A DNA stretch of 64,000 nucleotides from DATKAS01 sp963733765 (GTDB lineage: Bacteria; Actinomycetota; Acidimicrobiia; Acidimicrobiales; DATKAS01): assembly GCA_963733765.1 (NCBI GenBank), contig CAVTEI010000003.1, positions 248,001-312,000 of the forward strand. The letters run 5' to 3'. A program made the translations under genes and the position numbers. How positions within the stretch are numbered: position 1 is the first letter of the stretch; the number at the start of each line of letters is the position of its first letter. Below the pieces are notes generated by a model. That model was not told the DNA's origin, searched no databases, and worked only from the letters and a program-made list of their open reading frames with translations. Shown in pieces: positions 8,146 through 17,012 of this stretch.

Positions 8146-9819
8146 ATGGAGGGTCACCAGGCGCTGTATCGCCGGTATCGCTCCCAGCGGTTCGACGAGG
8201 TGCTCGGGCAAGACCATGTGGTGCGGGCCCTTCGCAACGCCGTTCGGGAGGACCGCGTCTCGCACGCCTACCTGTTCAGCGGCCCGCGAGGCACCGGCAA
8301 GACCTCGACAGCGCGCATCCTCGCCAAGGCCCTCAACTGCCCGAACGTGGCCGACGGCGAGCCGTGCGGCACCTGCGAGGTGTGTCGGGCGATCGAGCAC
8401 GGCACGTCCTTCGACGTGTTCGAGCTCGACGCGGCTTCGAACAACGGCGTCGACAGCATCCGCGAGCTGAACGAACGGGCGGCGCTCGGCACGGCCGGCC
8501 GGCGCAAGGTGTACATCCTCGACGAGGTCCACATGCTGTCGAAGGGCGCCTCGAACGCGCTGTTGAAGACACTCGAAGACCCGCCCGGGCACGTCGTCTT
8601 CGTCCTGGCGACGACGGACCCGCAGAAGGTCGAGAAGACGATCAGCAGCCGGACGCAGCACTTGCAGTTCCATCTGCTGCCGGCCGACGTCCTCACCCAG
8701 CACGTCGAGTACATCGTGAAGGACGCGGGGCTCGACCTTCCTCCCGACGCGCTCGACTACGTGCTGCGCGCGGGAGGAGGCTCCGCTCGCGACACGCTTT
8801 CAGCACTCGACCAGGTCGTGGCAGCGGGCTCGGTGCCCGATGACGGCCCGTCGGTCGAAGACCTCGTCGATGCGCTCGCCGACCGCGACGCCGCACGAGC
8901 CCTCGCCGGAGTCGCGGCGGCGGTGTCGGCGGGCACCGACGTGCGCAGCCTCACCGAACGACTCGTGGCCTGGCTGCGCGACACGTTCCTCGTTGCGATG
9001 GCGCCCGATGTCGTCGAGCTCGCGGAGTCGGCTCGTGCACGCGCCGCGAGCCAAGCCGAGCGGCTCGGCCCCGCGGCGACCGTGCGGGCGCTCGAAGTCC
9101 TCGGCGGCGCGCTGGTCGAGATGCGGCACGCGACTGACCCGCGCGTGTTGCTCGACGTCGCGCTCGTGCGCATCGCCAACCCGGCCACCGACGACAGTCC
9201 GGGCGCGCTGCTCGAGCGCCTCGAGCGCCTCGAGCGGGCCGCGGCGAATGCCGGTCCCGCCGCTGCAGTGGCCGCACCCCCGCCGATGACTTCGGAGGGA
9301 CGCGCCGCGCTCGGCAGCCACGCGCGCAAGACGGCCCCCTCTGCGGAGGCGCCCCCGACCGAGACGCCGCAGCCAGCGTCGACACCCGACGAGCCGCAGA
9401 GCGCTCCCGTGCCCGCCGGTGACTTCCCCTCCCGCGACGAGCTCACGGTCGCCTGGGCCGACGTCGTGCTCCCGCAACTCAAGGGGATGGTCAAGGCGCT
9501 CTACGCCGCGGGACGGTTCCTCTCCGCCGACGAGAGCGGCGCGGTGTTCGCGCTCCCCACGGCTCCCCACCGGGCGAAGTGCGAAGAGCGCCGCCATGAG
9601 GTGGAGGCGGTGCTGGCCGCGCACTTCGGTCGACCGGTTCCGCTTCGGCTCGTGGTCGACGGCGAGGCCGCGCCCCCTCCCAAGCCCGTGGCGGCGCCCG
9701 TGGTCGAAGAGCCCGTCGACATGAGCGAGCTCACCGACGCCCCGTCGGCTCCGACCTCCTCGATCGATCGGATCACCGAGGCGTTCCCGGGGGCGGAGCT
9801 CCTCACCGACGAATCCTGA
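8146..9819 (+). CDS. dnaX: DNA polymerase III subunit gamma/tau
   Basis: Clamp-loader ATPase of the replicative polymerase. The 557-residue protein has Walker A GPRGTGKT (about residues 46-53), a zinc module with Cys65, Cys74, Cys77 and Cys80, Walker B KVYILDEVHM and an SRT sensor motif (KTISSRTQHLQF). The linker after residue 380 is Ala/Pro-rich, followed by a short C-terminal domain, normal for actinobacteria. The ATG at 8146 gives the family N-terminus (QALYRRYRSQRFDEV); the longer reading to 8092 adds nothing recognisable. It heads the dnaX-ebfC-recR block, a widely conserved DNA-metabolism order. Confidence 0.97.
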   Translation: MEGHQALYRRYRSQRFDEVLGQDHVVRALRNAVREDRVSHAYLFSGPRGTGKTSTARILAKALNCPNVADGEPCGTCEVCRAIEHGTSFDVFELDAASNNGVDSIRELNERAALGTAGRRKVYILDEVHMLSKGASNALLKTLEDPPGHVVFVLATTDPQKVEKTISSRTQHLQFHLLPADVLTQHVEYIVKDAGLDLPPDALDYVLRAGGGSARDTLSALDQVVAAGSVPDDGPSVEDLVDALADRDAARALAGVAAAVSAGTDVRSLTERLVAWLRDTFLVAMAPDVVELAESARARAASQAERLGPAATVRALEVLGGALVEMRHATDPRVLLDVALVRIANPATDDSPGALLERLERLERAAANAGPAAAVAAPPPMTSEGRAALGSHARKTAPSAEAPPTETPQPASTPDEPQSAPVPAGDFPSRDELTVAWADVVLPQLKGMVKALYAAGRFLSADESGAVFALPTAPHRAKCEERRHEVEAVLAAHFGRPVPLRLVVDGEAAPPPKPVAAPVVEEPVDMSELTDAPSAPTSSIDRITEAFPGAELLTDES

Positions 9820-9822
9820 GAG

Positions 9823-10170
9823 GTGGCCGTGTCCGGCGACGACGACTTCATGGGGAACCTGCTGAAACAAGCCCAGGCGATGCAGGAGCAGATGCTCGCG
9901 GCCCAGGAACAGGCCGCGGCCCAGGAGGTCGAAGGGCAAGCGGGTGGGGGGCGGGTGAAGGTTACGGCAACCGGTTCCCTCGAGTTCACAAGAGTGCGCA
10001 TCGATCCGAGCGTCGTCGACCCGCTCGAGGTCGAGCTGCTGGAGGATCTCGTCCTCGCTGCGGTGCATGACGCGGTCGCCCGCGCGCGGGAGTTGCAGAG
10101 CAACGCGATGGGTGGACTCCCGGGGCTCGGTGATCTCGGGGGTCTCCTCGGCGGTGGGGAACCGGAGTGA
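9823..10170 (+). CDS. ebfC: YbaB/EbfC nucleoid-associated protein
   Basis: A small DNA-binding dimer that coats the chromosome and sits between dnaX and recR in very many bacteria. The 115 residues have the typical N-terminal helix rich in Gln and Ala (LLKQAQAMQEQMLAAQEQ), the beta core (VKVTATGSLEFTRVRIDPSV) and a C-terminal helix (LEDLVLAAVHDAVARARE) ending in a Gly-rich tail. GTG 9823 is the first start after dnaX; ATG 9850 is a possible alternative giving a shorter N-terminus. Its stop overlaps the recR start (GTGA), so translation is coupled. Confidence 0.95.
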   Translation: MAVSGDDDFMGNLLKQAQAMQEQMLAAQEQAAAQEVEGQAGGGRVKVTATGSLEFTRVRIDPSVVDPLEVELLEDLVLAAVHDAVARARELQSNAMGGLPGLGDLGGLLGGGEPE

Positions 10171-10772
10171 CTGTCTACGCGGGGCCGGTGCAGTCGCTCA
10201 TCGACGAGCTCGGTCGGCTCCCCGGCATCGGCCCGAAGTCCGCGCAACGCATCGCATTCCATCTACTGAAGCTCCCGGCCGAGGATGCCGCGCGGCTCAC
10301 GCGCGCGATCTCCGAGGCGAAAGAGCGAGTGACGTTCTGCGCGCGGTGCTTCAACGTCTCGGAAGGATCCGAGTGCGGGATCTGCGCGGACCCTCGGCGC
10401 GACACCACCACGTTGTGCGTCGTCGAGGAGCCCCGTGACATCGTCGCCGTCGAGAAGACGGGCGAGTTCCGCGGGCGGTACCACGTGTTGCAGGGCGCGA
10501 TCAGCCCCATCGAGGGCATCGGCCCCGAGCAGCTGCGAATCAAGGAGCTGCTGACGCGACTCGAACCCGAAGCGGTCACCGAGGTGATCCTGGCGACGAA
10601 CCCGAACATCGAGGGCGAAGCGACGGCGATGTATCTCGCCCGGTTGCTCAAGCCGCTCGGATTCAAGGTGACACGGATCGCCAGTGGCCTGCCGGTCGGC
10701 GGCGACCTGGAGTACGCCGACGAGGTGACGCTGGGGCGGGCCCTGGAGGGTCGTCGCGACGTGGAGACCTGA
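10167..10772 (+). CDS. recR: Recombination mediator RecR
   Basis: Works with RecF and RecO to load RecA at single-strand gaps. The 201 residues show the helix-hairpin-helix LPGIGPKSAQRIAFHLL, the zinc finger with Cys58, Cys61, Cys70 and Cys73, and the Toprim domain starting LCVVEEPRDIVAVEKTG with the later NPNIEGEATAMYLA. Length is standard. GTG start overlaps the ebfC stop by 4 bp. It is the last gene of the block; the following gap holds a hairpin-forming repeat. Confidence 0.97.
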   Translation: MTVYAGPVQSLIDELGRLPGIGPKSAQRIAFHLLKLPAEDAARLTRAISEAKERVTFCARCFNVSEGSECGICADPRRDTTTLCVVEEPRDIVAVEKTGEFRGRYHVLQGAISPIEGIGPEQLRIKELLTRLEPEAVTEVILATNPNIEGEATAMYLARLLKPLGFKVTRIASGLPVGGDLEYADEVTLGRALEGRRDVET

Positions 10773-10810
10773 GCCGGAGTCCCTGAGCCGGAGCCTGGGC
10801 CGGGACGCGG

Positions 10811-10876
10811 CTCGGGGTGTCGTCTGCACCGGTGCGAGGCGGGCGGACACCCGTACCGGCGAGGCGACACCCCGAG
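10811..10876. terminator. Inverted repeat between convergent genes, probable bidirectional terminator
   Basis: Perfect 12-bp arms (CTCGGGGTGTCG and CGACACCCCGAG) enclose 42 nt that can form further GC-rich stems. There is no U-tract, as is common in high-GC actinobacteria. It lies in the 208-bp gap between recR (plus) and a PAP2 gene (minus). A short direct repeat of CTGAGCCGGAG precedes it near 10773-10800, and an imperfect 21-bp palindrome (TGTTG...CAACA) follows at 10912-10932. Confidence 0.5.
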
Positions 10877-10980
10877 ACATGAGGGACCCGAGGGGGGCTG
10901 CAGGTCCATCTGTTGCAATGACGTTACAACAGTGACGATCCCGTGACAACGACCCCCGGATGAACAGCAGGGGAACCTGG

Positions 10981-11940
10981 TCAGTGACCCGCGCCCACGG
11001 GCTGGGGAGGCGGGGTGGGGTCGAGCGCCTCTGCGACCTCGGCCGTCTCGACGGGCTTGCCGAAGCGCAGCAGCCAGCCGCCGAACGCAATCGAGCAGAC
11101 CGCGAACCAGGCCCACCCGAGGGCGAGGCCCGCGAGGACGTCGGTGAACCAGTGCACGCCGAGGAACACCCGGCTCGCGGCGACCGCGCCCGCGGTGCCG
11201 ACGGCCAGGGCCGCCCCGAGAACCTTCACCTTGCGTCCGTGACGCCTGGTCAGCAGGAGAGCGAACGCCGCCAAGCTCGCCGCTGCGGCCGTGGAGTGAC
11301 CCGATGGAAAGGACGTTCCCGCGAAGCCAGTGAGCGGGAGGATGTCGGGCCGGGCCCGCTCCACTCCGATCTTGATCAGATTGGACAGGGCGAACTGGCC
11401 GCCGACACACAGGATGAGGAAGCCGATCGTGGCGAGTGCGTGGCGTGACCTCAACTCGATGATCGCGACGACGACAGCCGCGGTGACGATGAACGCGGTG
11501 CCGCCCAGGAGCGAGACGGTACGCAGAAAGTCGGTTCCAACCGCTGAGGACTGCTCGGCGCCCCAGTTCGCGAACGTGGAATCCAAGTCGGCGAGCGCCT
11601 CATGCCGACGGACCATGATCAGAAGCACGCCGACGGCCACGGCGCCCGCCGCGACGAGCGCGAGAGCGACAGTGAGTGCGAGACCCGTCAGCGTGGAGGC
11701 GTCGAGGCGGCTGCGCACGACACGACGCAGCGTCGGATGCTCGTGCACAGTCTCGGCCACGGTGGCGGGCGCGACCGCCGGCGCCTCGATACGCGGCCAG
11801 CGACGCACGACCAAGGTCGCGACTGCCGCCAACGCCGCTCCGGCCGCCAGGGTTGCCACGATCACCATCGAGACGGCATTTTCCCCGATTTCGCCCGCGA
11901 TAGACGCAGCGTTTCCGCTGGGTGACGCGTGGGTAGACAT
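10981..11940 (-). CDS. Membrane PAP2-family phosphatase
   Basis: A 319-residue integral membrane phosphatase acting on lipid phosphates or undecaprenyl pyrophosphate. The three phosphatase motifs are intact: KIGVERARP (KX6RP), SFPSGHS (PSGH) and SRVFLGVHW (SRX5H). Hydrophobic segments occur near residues 24-45, 90-110, 145-165, 170-195 and in the C-terminal third. An extra N-terminal helix and a charged linker precede the core, longer than minimal PAP2 enzymes. Its ATG is only 8 bp from the ATG of the divergent PAP2 gene; the true start may be an internal ATG around residue 25. Confidence 0.88.
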   Translation of the reverse strand: MSTHASPSGNAASIAGEIGENAVSMVIVATLAAGAALAAVATLVVRRWPRIEAPAVAPATVAETVHEHPTLRRVVRSRLDASTLTGLALTVALALVAAGAVAVGVLLIMVRRHEALADLDSTFANWGAEQSSAVGTDFLRTVSLLGGTAFIVTAAVVVAIIELRSRHALATIGFLILCVGGQFALSNLIKIGVERARPDILPLTGFAGTSFPSGHSTAAAASLAAFALLLTRRHGRKVKVLGAALAVGTAGAVAASRVFLGVHWFTDVLAGLALGWAWFAVCSIAFGGWLLRFGKPVETAEVAEALDPTPPPQPVGAGH

Positions 11941-11948
11941 CGGTCACC

Positions 11949-12710
11949 ATGTTGTCCGAAGCGGAAACCCATCCGGCCCAGGCGGCGCCGTCCCCTGAGG
12001 TCATCCCGTCCGATCTCGACCTGCTCGAGGGGCGCTCCCGTCTCCCCTTATGGGCGCTGCCCCCGGTGCAGTGGCTGCTCATCGCCCTGCCGCTGATCGC
12101 GCTCGGCTGGCTGCTCGACGGACCACTCGCCCTCACCGGTTCCGAGGACAACATCAATCGATGGTTCGCGGACCGTCGGCAGGACTGGCTCGATGATCTC
12201 ACTGTCATCCCGACGAAGCTCGCGAGCACCGAAGGCATCGTGATCGTCGCCGGCCTGGCGGCCGTGTTCTTCGTGGCTCGAAGGCGGTGGCCGAGCCTCG
12301 TGCTCATGGGCTGGGCGCTCACCGCCGAGCTCACGATCTTCCTCTTCACGAACTTGGTCACCGGTCGTCCCCGCCCCGATGTGGTCAAGCTCGATTCCGT
12401 CCCCGCCACGTCGAGCTTTCCGTCCGGCCACGTCGCCGCGACGGTGGCGCTGTACGGGTCGCTCGCTTTGATCGTCACGTTGCGAGACCGGCGCCCGGTG
12501 GCCGCAGCCGCGCTGTGGGTGTGGGCCGTGTTCGCCACAGTCGCAGTCGCGTTCGCCCGCGTGTATCGCGGGGCTCATCATGTGAGCGACGTGATCGGCG
12601 GCGCAGCGCTCGGCGTGGCCTGCGTCATCGCGGCGACGATCCTCGCCCACCGCGCCGCCGAGTGGATGCGCGACCGCGGTTATCTGGTCGAAGCCCAGGA
12701 TCTGTCATGA
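11949..12710 (+). CDS. Membrane PAP2-family phosphatase, second copy
   Basis: A 253-residue PAP2 protein divergent from the first. SSFPSGHVAA and ARVYRGAHHVSDV supply the second and third motifs. In the first motif, NLVTGRPRP, the canonical lysine is replaced by Asn, so activity may be altered or the phosphate held differently. It starts a plus-strand run with the lipid kinase, YihY and the PLD enzyme; the stop overlaps the kinase start (ATGA). A phosphatase followed by a lipid kinase suggests interconversion of phosphatidate-type lipids or isoprenoid phosphates at the membrane. Confidence 0.87.
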   Translation: MLSEAETHPAQAAPSPEVIPSDLDLLEGRSRLPLWALPPVQWLLIALPLIALGWLLDGPLALTGSEDNINRWFADRRQDWLDDLTVIPTKLASTEGIVIVAGLAAVFFVARRRWPSLVLMGWALTAELTIFLFTNLVTGRPRPDVVKLDSVPATSSFPSGHVAATVALYGSLALIVTLRDRRPVAAAALWVWAVFATVAVAFARVYRGAHHVSDVIGGAALGVACVIAATILAHRAAEWMRDRGYLVEAQDLS

Positions 12711-13594
12711 AGCCGGTCGCGGTGATCGCGCACACGAAGAAGACGATTGGCGGCGGTCTCGGTGATCTTCGCCGCTTGCTCGACGAGCATGAGATCACCG
12801 ACCCGATGTGGTTCGAGATCTCGTCGAGCAAGAAGGCCCGGAAGTGCGCTCGGCGCGCGTTGAAGGACGGTGCCGAGCTCGTCATCGCTTGGGGCGGCGA
12901 CGGCACCGTGCAGCGGTGCGTCGACGCGCTCGCCGGCACCGGGGTGACGCTTGCGGTGATCCCCGCCGGCACCGCGAACCTCTTCGCCACCAATGTCGGC
13001 ATCCCCATCGACCTCGAAGGCGCGGTGAAGGTCGCCGCGGAAGGTCAGGTCAGCCATGTGGACGTCGGCGTCGCAAACGACGAGCACTTTGGTGTCATGG
13101 CCGGCGTGGGCTTCGACGTGACGATGATCGACGCTGCCGATCGTTCGGCCAAGAAGCACTTTGGCCGCGCCGCCTACGTGTGGACGGGCGTGCAGGCCGC
13201 TCGCCGAGAAGCGATCAAGATGCGCGTCGAGGTCGACGGCGAGCAATGGTTCTCCGGGAAGGCCACCTGTCTGCTCATCGGGAACGTGCCGAACGTGATC
13301 GGCGGCCTCACGGTGTTCCCGTCGGCGAGCCTCGAGAGCGGCACCCTCGAAGTGGGTGTCGTCACCGCCGACGGACTGGTGGAGTGGGGACGCGTCCTCA
13401 CCAAGGTGGTGCGCAAGCACCCGGACGCCTCGCCGTTCGTCAAGATGACGAGCGGTCGCTCGATCACGCTGAAGATGAAGGGCAAGCACCGCTACGAGCT
13501 CGACGGAGGAACACGCGACGCGGTGAAGCGTCTCGAGTTCGCGGTCAAGACCGAGGCGCTGCGCGTCATGGTGCCGCGGGAAGCCGCGTCGTGA
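12707..13594 (+). CDS. Diacylglycerol/lipid kinase family protein (DAGK catalytic domain)
   Basis: A 295-residue soluble lipid kinase of the DgkB/YegS type. The ATP-binding motif is AWGGDGTVQRCVDAL and is followed by PAGTANLFATNVGIP, the classic GGDGT...GTxN pair. The C-terminal half contains the beta-sandwich with VFPSASLESGTLEV. Translation is coupled to the PAP2 gene before it and to the YihY gene after it (4-bp overlaps). Probable role: phosphorylation of diacylglycerol or a related lipid at the inner membrane face. Exact lipid unknown. Confidence 0.92.
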   Translation: MKPVAVIAHTKKTIGGGLGDLRRLLDEHEITDPMWFEISSSKKARKCARRALKDGAELVIAWGGDGTVQRCVDALAGTGVTLAVIPAGTANLFATNVGIPIDLEGAVKVAAEGQVSHVDVGVANDEHFGVMAGVGFDVTMIDAADRSAKKHFGRAAYVWTGVQAARREAIKMRVEVDGEQWFSGKATCLLIGNVPNVIGGLTVFPSASLESGTLEVGVVTADGLVEWGRVLTKVVRKHPDASPFVKMTSGRSITLKMKGKHRYELDGGTRDAVKRLEFAVKTEALRVMVPREAAS

Positions 13595-14576
13595 GCACCG
13601 CCCACCTCGTCCCCGAGACTCGTGACCTCTCCGGCGACGACGCGTTCGAAACGCTGCGCCGCACCGGACGACGTCACCTGCTGGCCGACGCCTTCCGCCG
13701 CCTGCGCGTCTCCGACGGCTTCAGCCACGCACGTTCGCTCGCGTACTTGAGTGTCCTCATCGTGGTGCAGGGCACGATCGCGTTGGTGGGGCTCGCGGTC
13801 GCGTTGAACAACGATGCCTTCAGCGACGCGGTCACCGCCGCGATCGAGGGAGCGCGCCCGGCCCGTCGGGCGAGTTGCTCACGGCGGCGGCCCACCAGGC
13901 CCGCACGGCCGGTGGCAACCACGCCTTCCTCGCACTCTTCCTTGGTCTCGCCGGATGCTTGTTCGCCGGTACCACTGCTCTCGGCCAGTTCGAGCGCGCG
14001 CTGAACCGGCTCTACGGAGTCGAAGCGGATCGGCCAACGGTGCACAAGTATGGGTTCGCGTTCATCCTCGCCGTTGCCATCGGCACCTGCATGGTCGCCG
14101 CATTCTCAACGGTCGCGGTGGGCGGTGCCTACACCGTGCATCTTGATGGCGGAGTTCTGGATGCCGCGTGGTCGATCGTGCGGTGGCCGCTCGCCGCGTT
14201 GCTCGTGACCGGAGGCATGGCGCTTCTCTTCCGCTGGTCTCCCCGGCGGCAGCAGCCGCGGTGGTCATGGCTCACGTTCGGCGCCACGATCGGCGTGGTG
14301 CTGTGGCTCGCGGCCACCGCACTCCTCGCGTTGTTCTTCCGGTGGAGCTCCACCTTCGGCGAGACCTACGGCCCGCTCGCGGGGCTGGTGGCGCTGCTGA
14401 TCTGGGCGCTGCTCTCCACCATCGCCCTGCTCTACGGTGCGGCGGTGAACGCGCAGCTCGAAGCAGTGCGTGCGCACGCGTCGACGCCGCAGGATCAGGA
14501 GAAGGTGTCCGAGTCGGAACCCTCGGCAACCGAACCGGCCTCATCCGAACCTGTTCTCGCCACCAGCGGCCGCTGA
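13591..14576 (+). CDS. YihY/BrkB-type inner membrane protein, one frameshift
   Basis: Integral membrane protein of the YihY/virulence factor BrkB family. Segment one (13591 to about 13855) starts at a GTG overlapping the kinase stop and holds the first membrane helix (AYLSVLIVVQGTIALVGLAV). Segment two, in the next frame to 14576, holds FLALFLGLAGCLFAGTTALG, AFILAVAIGTCMVAAFSTVA and three further helices, ending in a Ser/Glu-rich tail. A one-base indel in the GCGCGCCCGG stretch near 13855 would join them smoothly (AAIEGA to APGPSGELLTAAA). Function is unknown; the lipid-gene context suggests a membrane-lipid or envelope role. Confidence 0.8.
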
Positions 14577-14578
14577 CG

Positions 14579-15748
14579 ATGACCGAAGAGCGTGACGTCG
14601 AGATACAACTTCGACGCACCATCGAGGGGATCATCGGCGTGCCGGCGACCGAAGGCAACCAGATCGAGGTGCTGCACAACGGCGTCGAGGTGTTCCCCGC
14701 GATGCTCGAAGCGATCGACGGCGCCCAGCGGTGCATCGACTTCCTCACCTTCGTTTACTGGAAGGGCGCAATCGGCACGAAGTTCGCGGAGCGGCTCGCG
14801 GCCCGTGCCAAAGAAGGGCTTCGGGTCCGGCTGTTGCTCGACGGGTTCGGTTGCAACCCGATCGACCGCGAGCTCGTCACGATGATGGATGACGCCGGAG
14901 TGCACGTCCGTTGGTTCCGGCCGTTGCCCCGATTCAGGCTCGGCTCGGTGAACCACCGCACTCATCGCAAGGTGCTCGTCGTGGACGAGGGCACCGGGTT
15001 CACCGGCGGCATCGGCATCGCTGACGAGTGGGATGGCGACGCTCGGAACGAGCACGAGTGGCGCGACACGCACTTTCGCATCCGCGGTCCCGCCGTCGAC
15101 GGGCTCCGCGCCGCGTTCCTCGACAACTGGGCCGAGACCGATCCCGTGCTGTTCGATCCGGCTTACGACCACTTCCCCGACCAGGCGAAGCACGGAACCA
15201 CCACGGCGATGTGCGTGCGCGGCGCGTCAGAGACCGGGTGGAGCGACATGGCCACGCTCTTCCGCGCTCTGATGCAGGTCGCCGAGAAGTCCATCAAGTT
15301 GACGACCGCCTACTTCGTGCCTGACGGCGAGCTGATGGACCGGCTGTGTGATTCAGCCGATCGCGGCATCGAAGTCCAGATCCTCCTGCCTGGGCCCCAC
15401 GCCGACAAGCGGTTCGCGCAGCTCGCGGGCGAGAGCTCGTATGCCCAGCTCCTCGAACACGGTGTGCAGATCTGGCGGTACCTGCCCACGATGCTCCACG
15501 CCAAGGTGATGACCGTCGACGGCATCGTCGCGAACATCGGCTCGGCCAACTTCAACAACCGATCGGTCGCGCTCGACGAGGAGATCAATGTCGTCGCGTT
15601 CGACGCGGACCTCGTCGCGACGCTCGACCGACACTTCGACGAGGACCTCGAGCGCAGCGCCCGCATCGAGGAAGGTCAGTGGGACGACCGATCGCTCCGA
15701 CAGCGGGTGCTCGAGTCGGTTGTGCGCCCGTTTCGCCGGTTCTCGTAA
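14579..15748 (+). CDS. Phospholipase D/cardiolipin synthase-type protein
   Basis: A 389-residue protein with two HKD catalytic motifs, HRTHRKVLVVDEGTGFTGG near residue 125 and MLHAKVMTVDGIVANIGSAN near residue 305, each with the downstream Gly-Ser/Gly-Gly and Asn expected of PLD enzymes. No N-terminal membrane helices are visible, so it is closer to the soluble ClsB/C-type than to ClsA. It probably transfers phosphatidyl groups to form cardiolipin or a related phospholipid. It starts 2 bp after the YihY stop and ends the lipid gene run. Confidence 0.9.
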   Translation: MTEERDVEIQLRRTIEGIIGVPATEGNQIEVLHNGVEVFPAMLEAIDGAQRCIDFLTFVYWKGAIGTKFAERLAARAKEGLRVRLLLDGFGCNPIDRELVTMMDDAGVHVRWFRPLPRFRLGSVNHRTHRKVLVVDEGTGFTGGIGIADEWDGDARNEHEWRDTHFRIRGPAVDGLRAAFLDNWAETDPVLFDPAYDHFPDQAKHGTTTAMCVRGASETGWSDMATLFRALMQVAEKSIKLTTAYFVPDGELMDRLCDSADRGIEVQILLPGPHADKRFAQLAGESSYAQLLEHGVQIWRYLPTMLHAKVMTVDGIVANIGSANFNNRSVALDEEINVVAFDADLVATLDRHFDEDLERSARIEEGQWDDRSLRQRVLESVVRPFRRFS

Positions 15749-15770
15749 GCCCCCGCCCTGAGTTTCGGCT

Positions 15771-16952
15771 CTAGAGCGTGCGGACGAGTAGCGCGTCGCC
15801 TTGTCCACCGCCGCCGCACAGAGCCGCGGCGCCGACACCACCCCCACGCCGGCGCAGCTCACCGAGCAGCGTGAGCGCGAGTCGGTTACCCGACATGCCG
15901 ATCGGGTGGCCGAGCGCGATGGCACCACCATTGACGTTGACGATCTCGTCGGTGATGCCGAGGTCGTCCATCGAGGCGATGCCCACGGCGGCGAACGCTT
16001 CGTTGATCTCGAACAGATCGACGTCGCCGAGTGCCTTGCCCGCGCGCTCGAGTGCCGCCTGAATCGCACGCGACGGCTGACTCAGCAGCGAAGGATCGGG
16101 CCCGGCGACCTGGCCGTAGCCCACGACCTCGCCCAGTGGGCTCACCGCGAGACGCTCGGCCGCTGCCTTCGACGCGACGACTACCGCGCTCGCACCATCG
16201 GACAGCTGTGAAGCATTGCCCGCGGTGATGTTGCCCGCGGCGTCGAAAGCGGGCTTCAGCGCGCCGAGCGACTCCGCGGAGGTGCCAGGGCGCACACCTT
16301 CGTCCGTGTCGAACAGCAGCGGATCACCCTTGCGCTGGGGGATCTCGACGGGGACGATCTCGTCGGCGAAACGACCGTCCTTGATCGCGGCGGCCGCACG
16401 CTCGTGGCTTTTCGCGGCGAACTCGTCCTGAAGCTCGCGCGAGATGTTCCGTGACGCGGAGTACTTCTCGGTGCCCGCACCCATGAGGCAGGCGTCGAAT
16501 GCGCACCACAAGCCGTCCCGGATGATCGCGTCCTGAAGTGTGGCGTCGCCGTAGCGGAAGCCGGCACGGGAGCCGGGAAGGATGTGCGGCGCGTTCGTCA
16601 TGGACTCCATGCCGCCCGCGATGACGATGTCGGCCTCCCCCGCCTGGATCATCTGGTCGGCCAGGTAGATCGTGTTGAGCCCCGACAGGCACACCTTGTT
16701 GACGGTCGTCGCCGGCACCGTCATCGGGACGCCGCCATTCACCGCCGCCTGACGCGCGGTGATCTGACCTTGGCCCGCGCCGAGCACCTGGCCCATGAAC
16801 ACGTAGTCGATCTCGTCGGGCGAGAGGCCGGCCCGCTCCAGCGCGGCCTTGATCGCGAAGCCGCCCAGCTGCTGCGCGGAGAACGGCGCGAGACCTCCCG
16901 AGAGCTTCCCGATCGGTGTGCGGGCACCGGTCACGATCACGGATCCGGCCAT
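15771..16952 (-). CDS. Acetyl-CoA C-acetyltransferase (thiolase)
   Basis: Condenses two acetyl-CoA to acetoacetyl-CoA (or the reverse). The 393-residue sequence has the nucleophile Cys88 in NKVCLSGLN, the His349 motif GGAIALGHPIGMSG and Cys379 in ALCGGGGQGDA. The start is backed by GAGAGGAG 7-8 nt upstream. It supplies the first step of the ethylmalonyl-CoA pathway or PHB synthesis; hbd, ccr, epimerase and ecm genes in the same window fit that use. It could also act in fatty acid breakdown. Confidence 0.94.
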   Translation of the reverse strand: MAGSVIVTGARTPIGKLSGGLAPFSAQQLGGFAIKAALERAGLSPDEIDYVFMGQVLGAGQGQITARQAAVNGGVPMTVPATTVNKVCLSGLNTIYLADQMIQAGEADIVIAGGMESMTNAPHILPGSRAGFRYGDATLQDAIIRDGLWCAFDACLMGAGTEKYSASRNISRELQDEFAAKSHERAAAAIKDGRFADEIVPVEIPQRKGDPLLFDTDEGVRPGTSAESLGALKPAFDAAGNITAGNASQLSDGASAVVVASKAAAERLAVSPLGEVVGYGQVAGPDPSLLSQPSRAIQAALERAGKALGDVDLFEINEAFAAVGIASMDDLGITDEIVNVNGGAIALGHPIGMSGNRLALTLLGELRRRGGGVGAAALCGGGGQGDALLVRTL

Positions 16953-16969
16953 GACAGCTCCTCTCGACG

Positions 16970-16986
16970 CTGGACGATCCAGTGTA
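16970..16986 (-). promoter_or_regulatory. Promoter and inverted repeat upstream of thiolase
   Basis: On the minus strand TACACT (16986-16981) is a -10-like box about 30 nt before the start codon, so this mRNA would have a short leader with a Shine-Dalgarno sequence. Overlapping it, 16970-16982 forms an inverted repeat CTGGA-CGA-TCCAG that could be an operator. Confidence 0.4.
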
Positions 16987-17012
16987 GGGGTGGGTCTCAG
17001 CCAGACGAAAAA

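Noticed and set aside
9200..9245. Programmed frameshift site in dnaX giving a short gamma form
   Set aside because: No slippery A6/AAAG run or stem was found; the repeated LERLERLERA codons are just Leu-Glu-Arg repeats.
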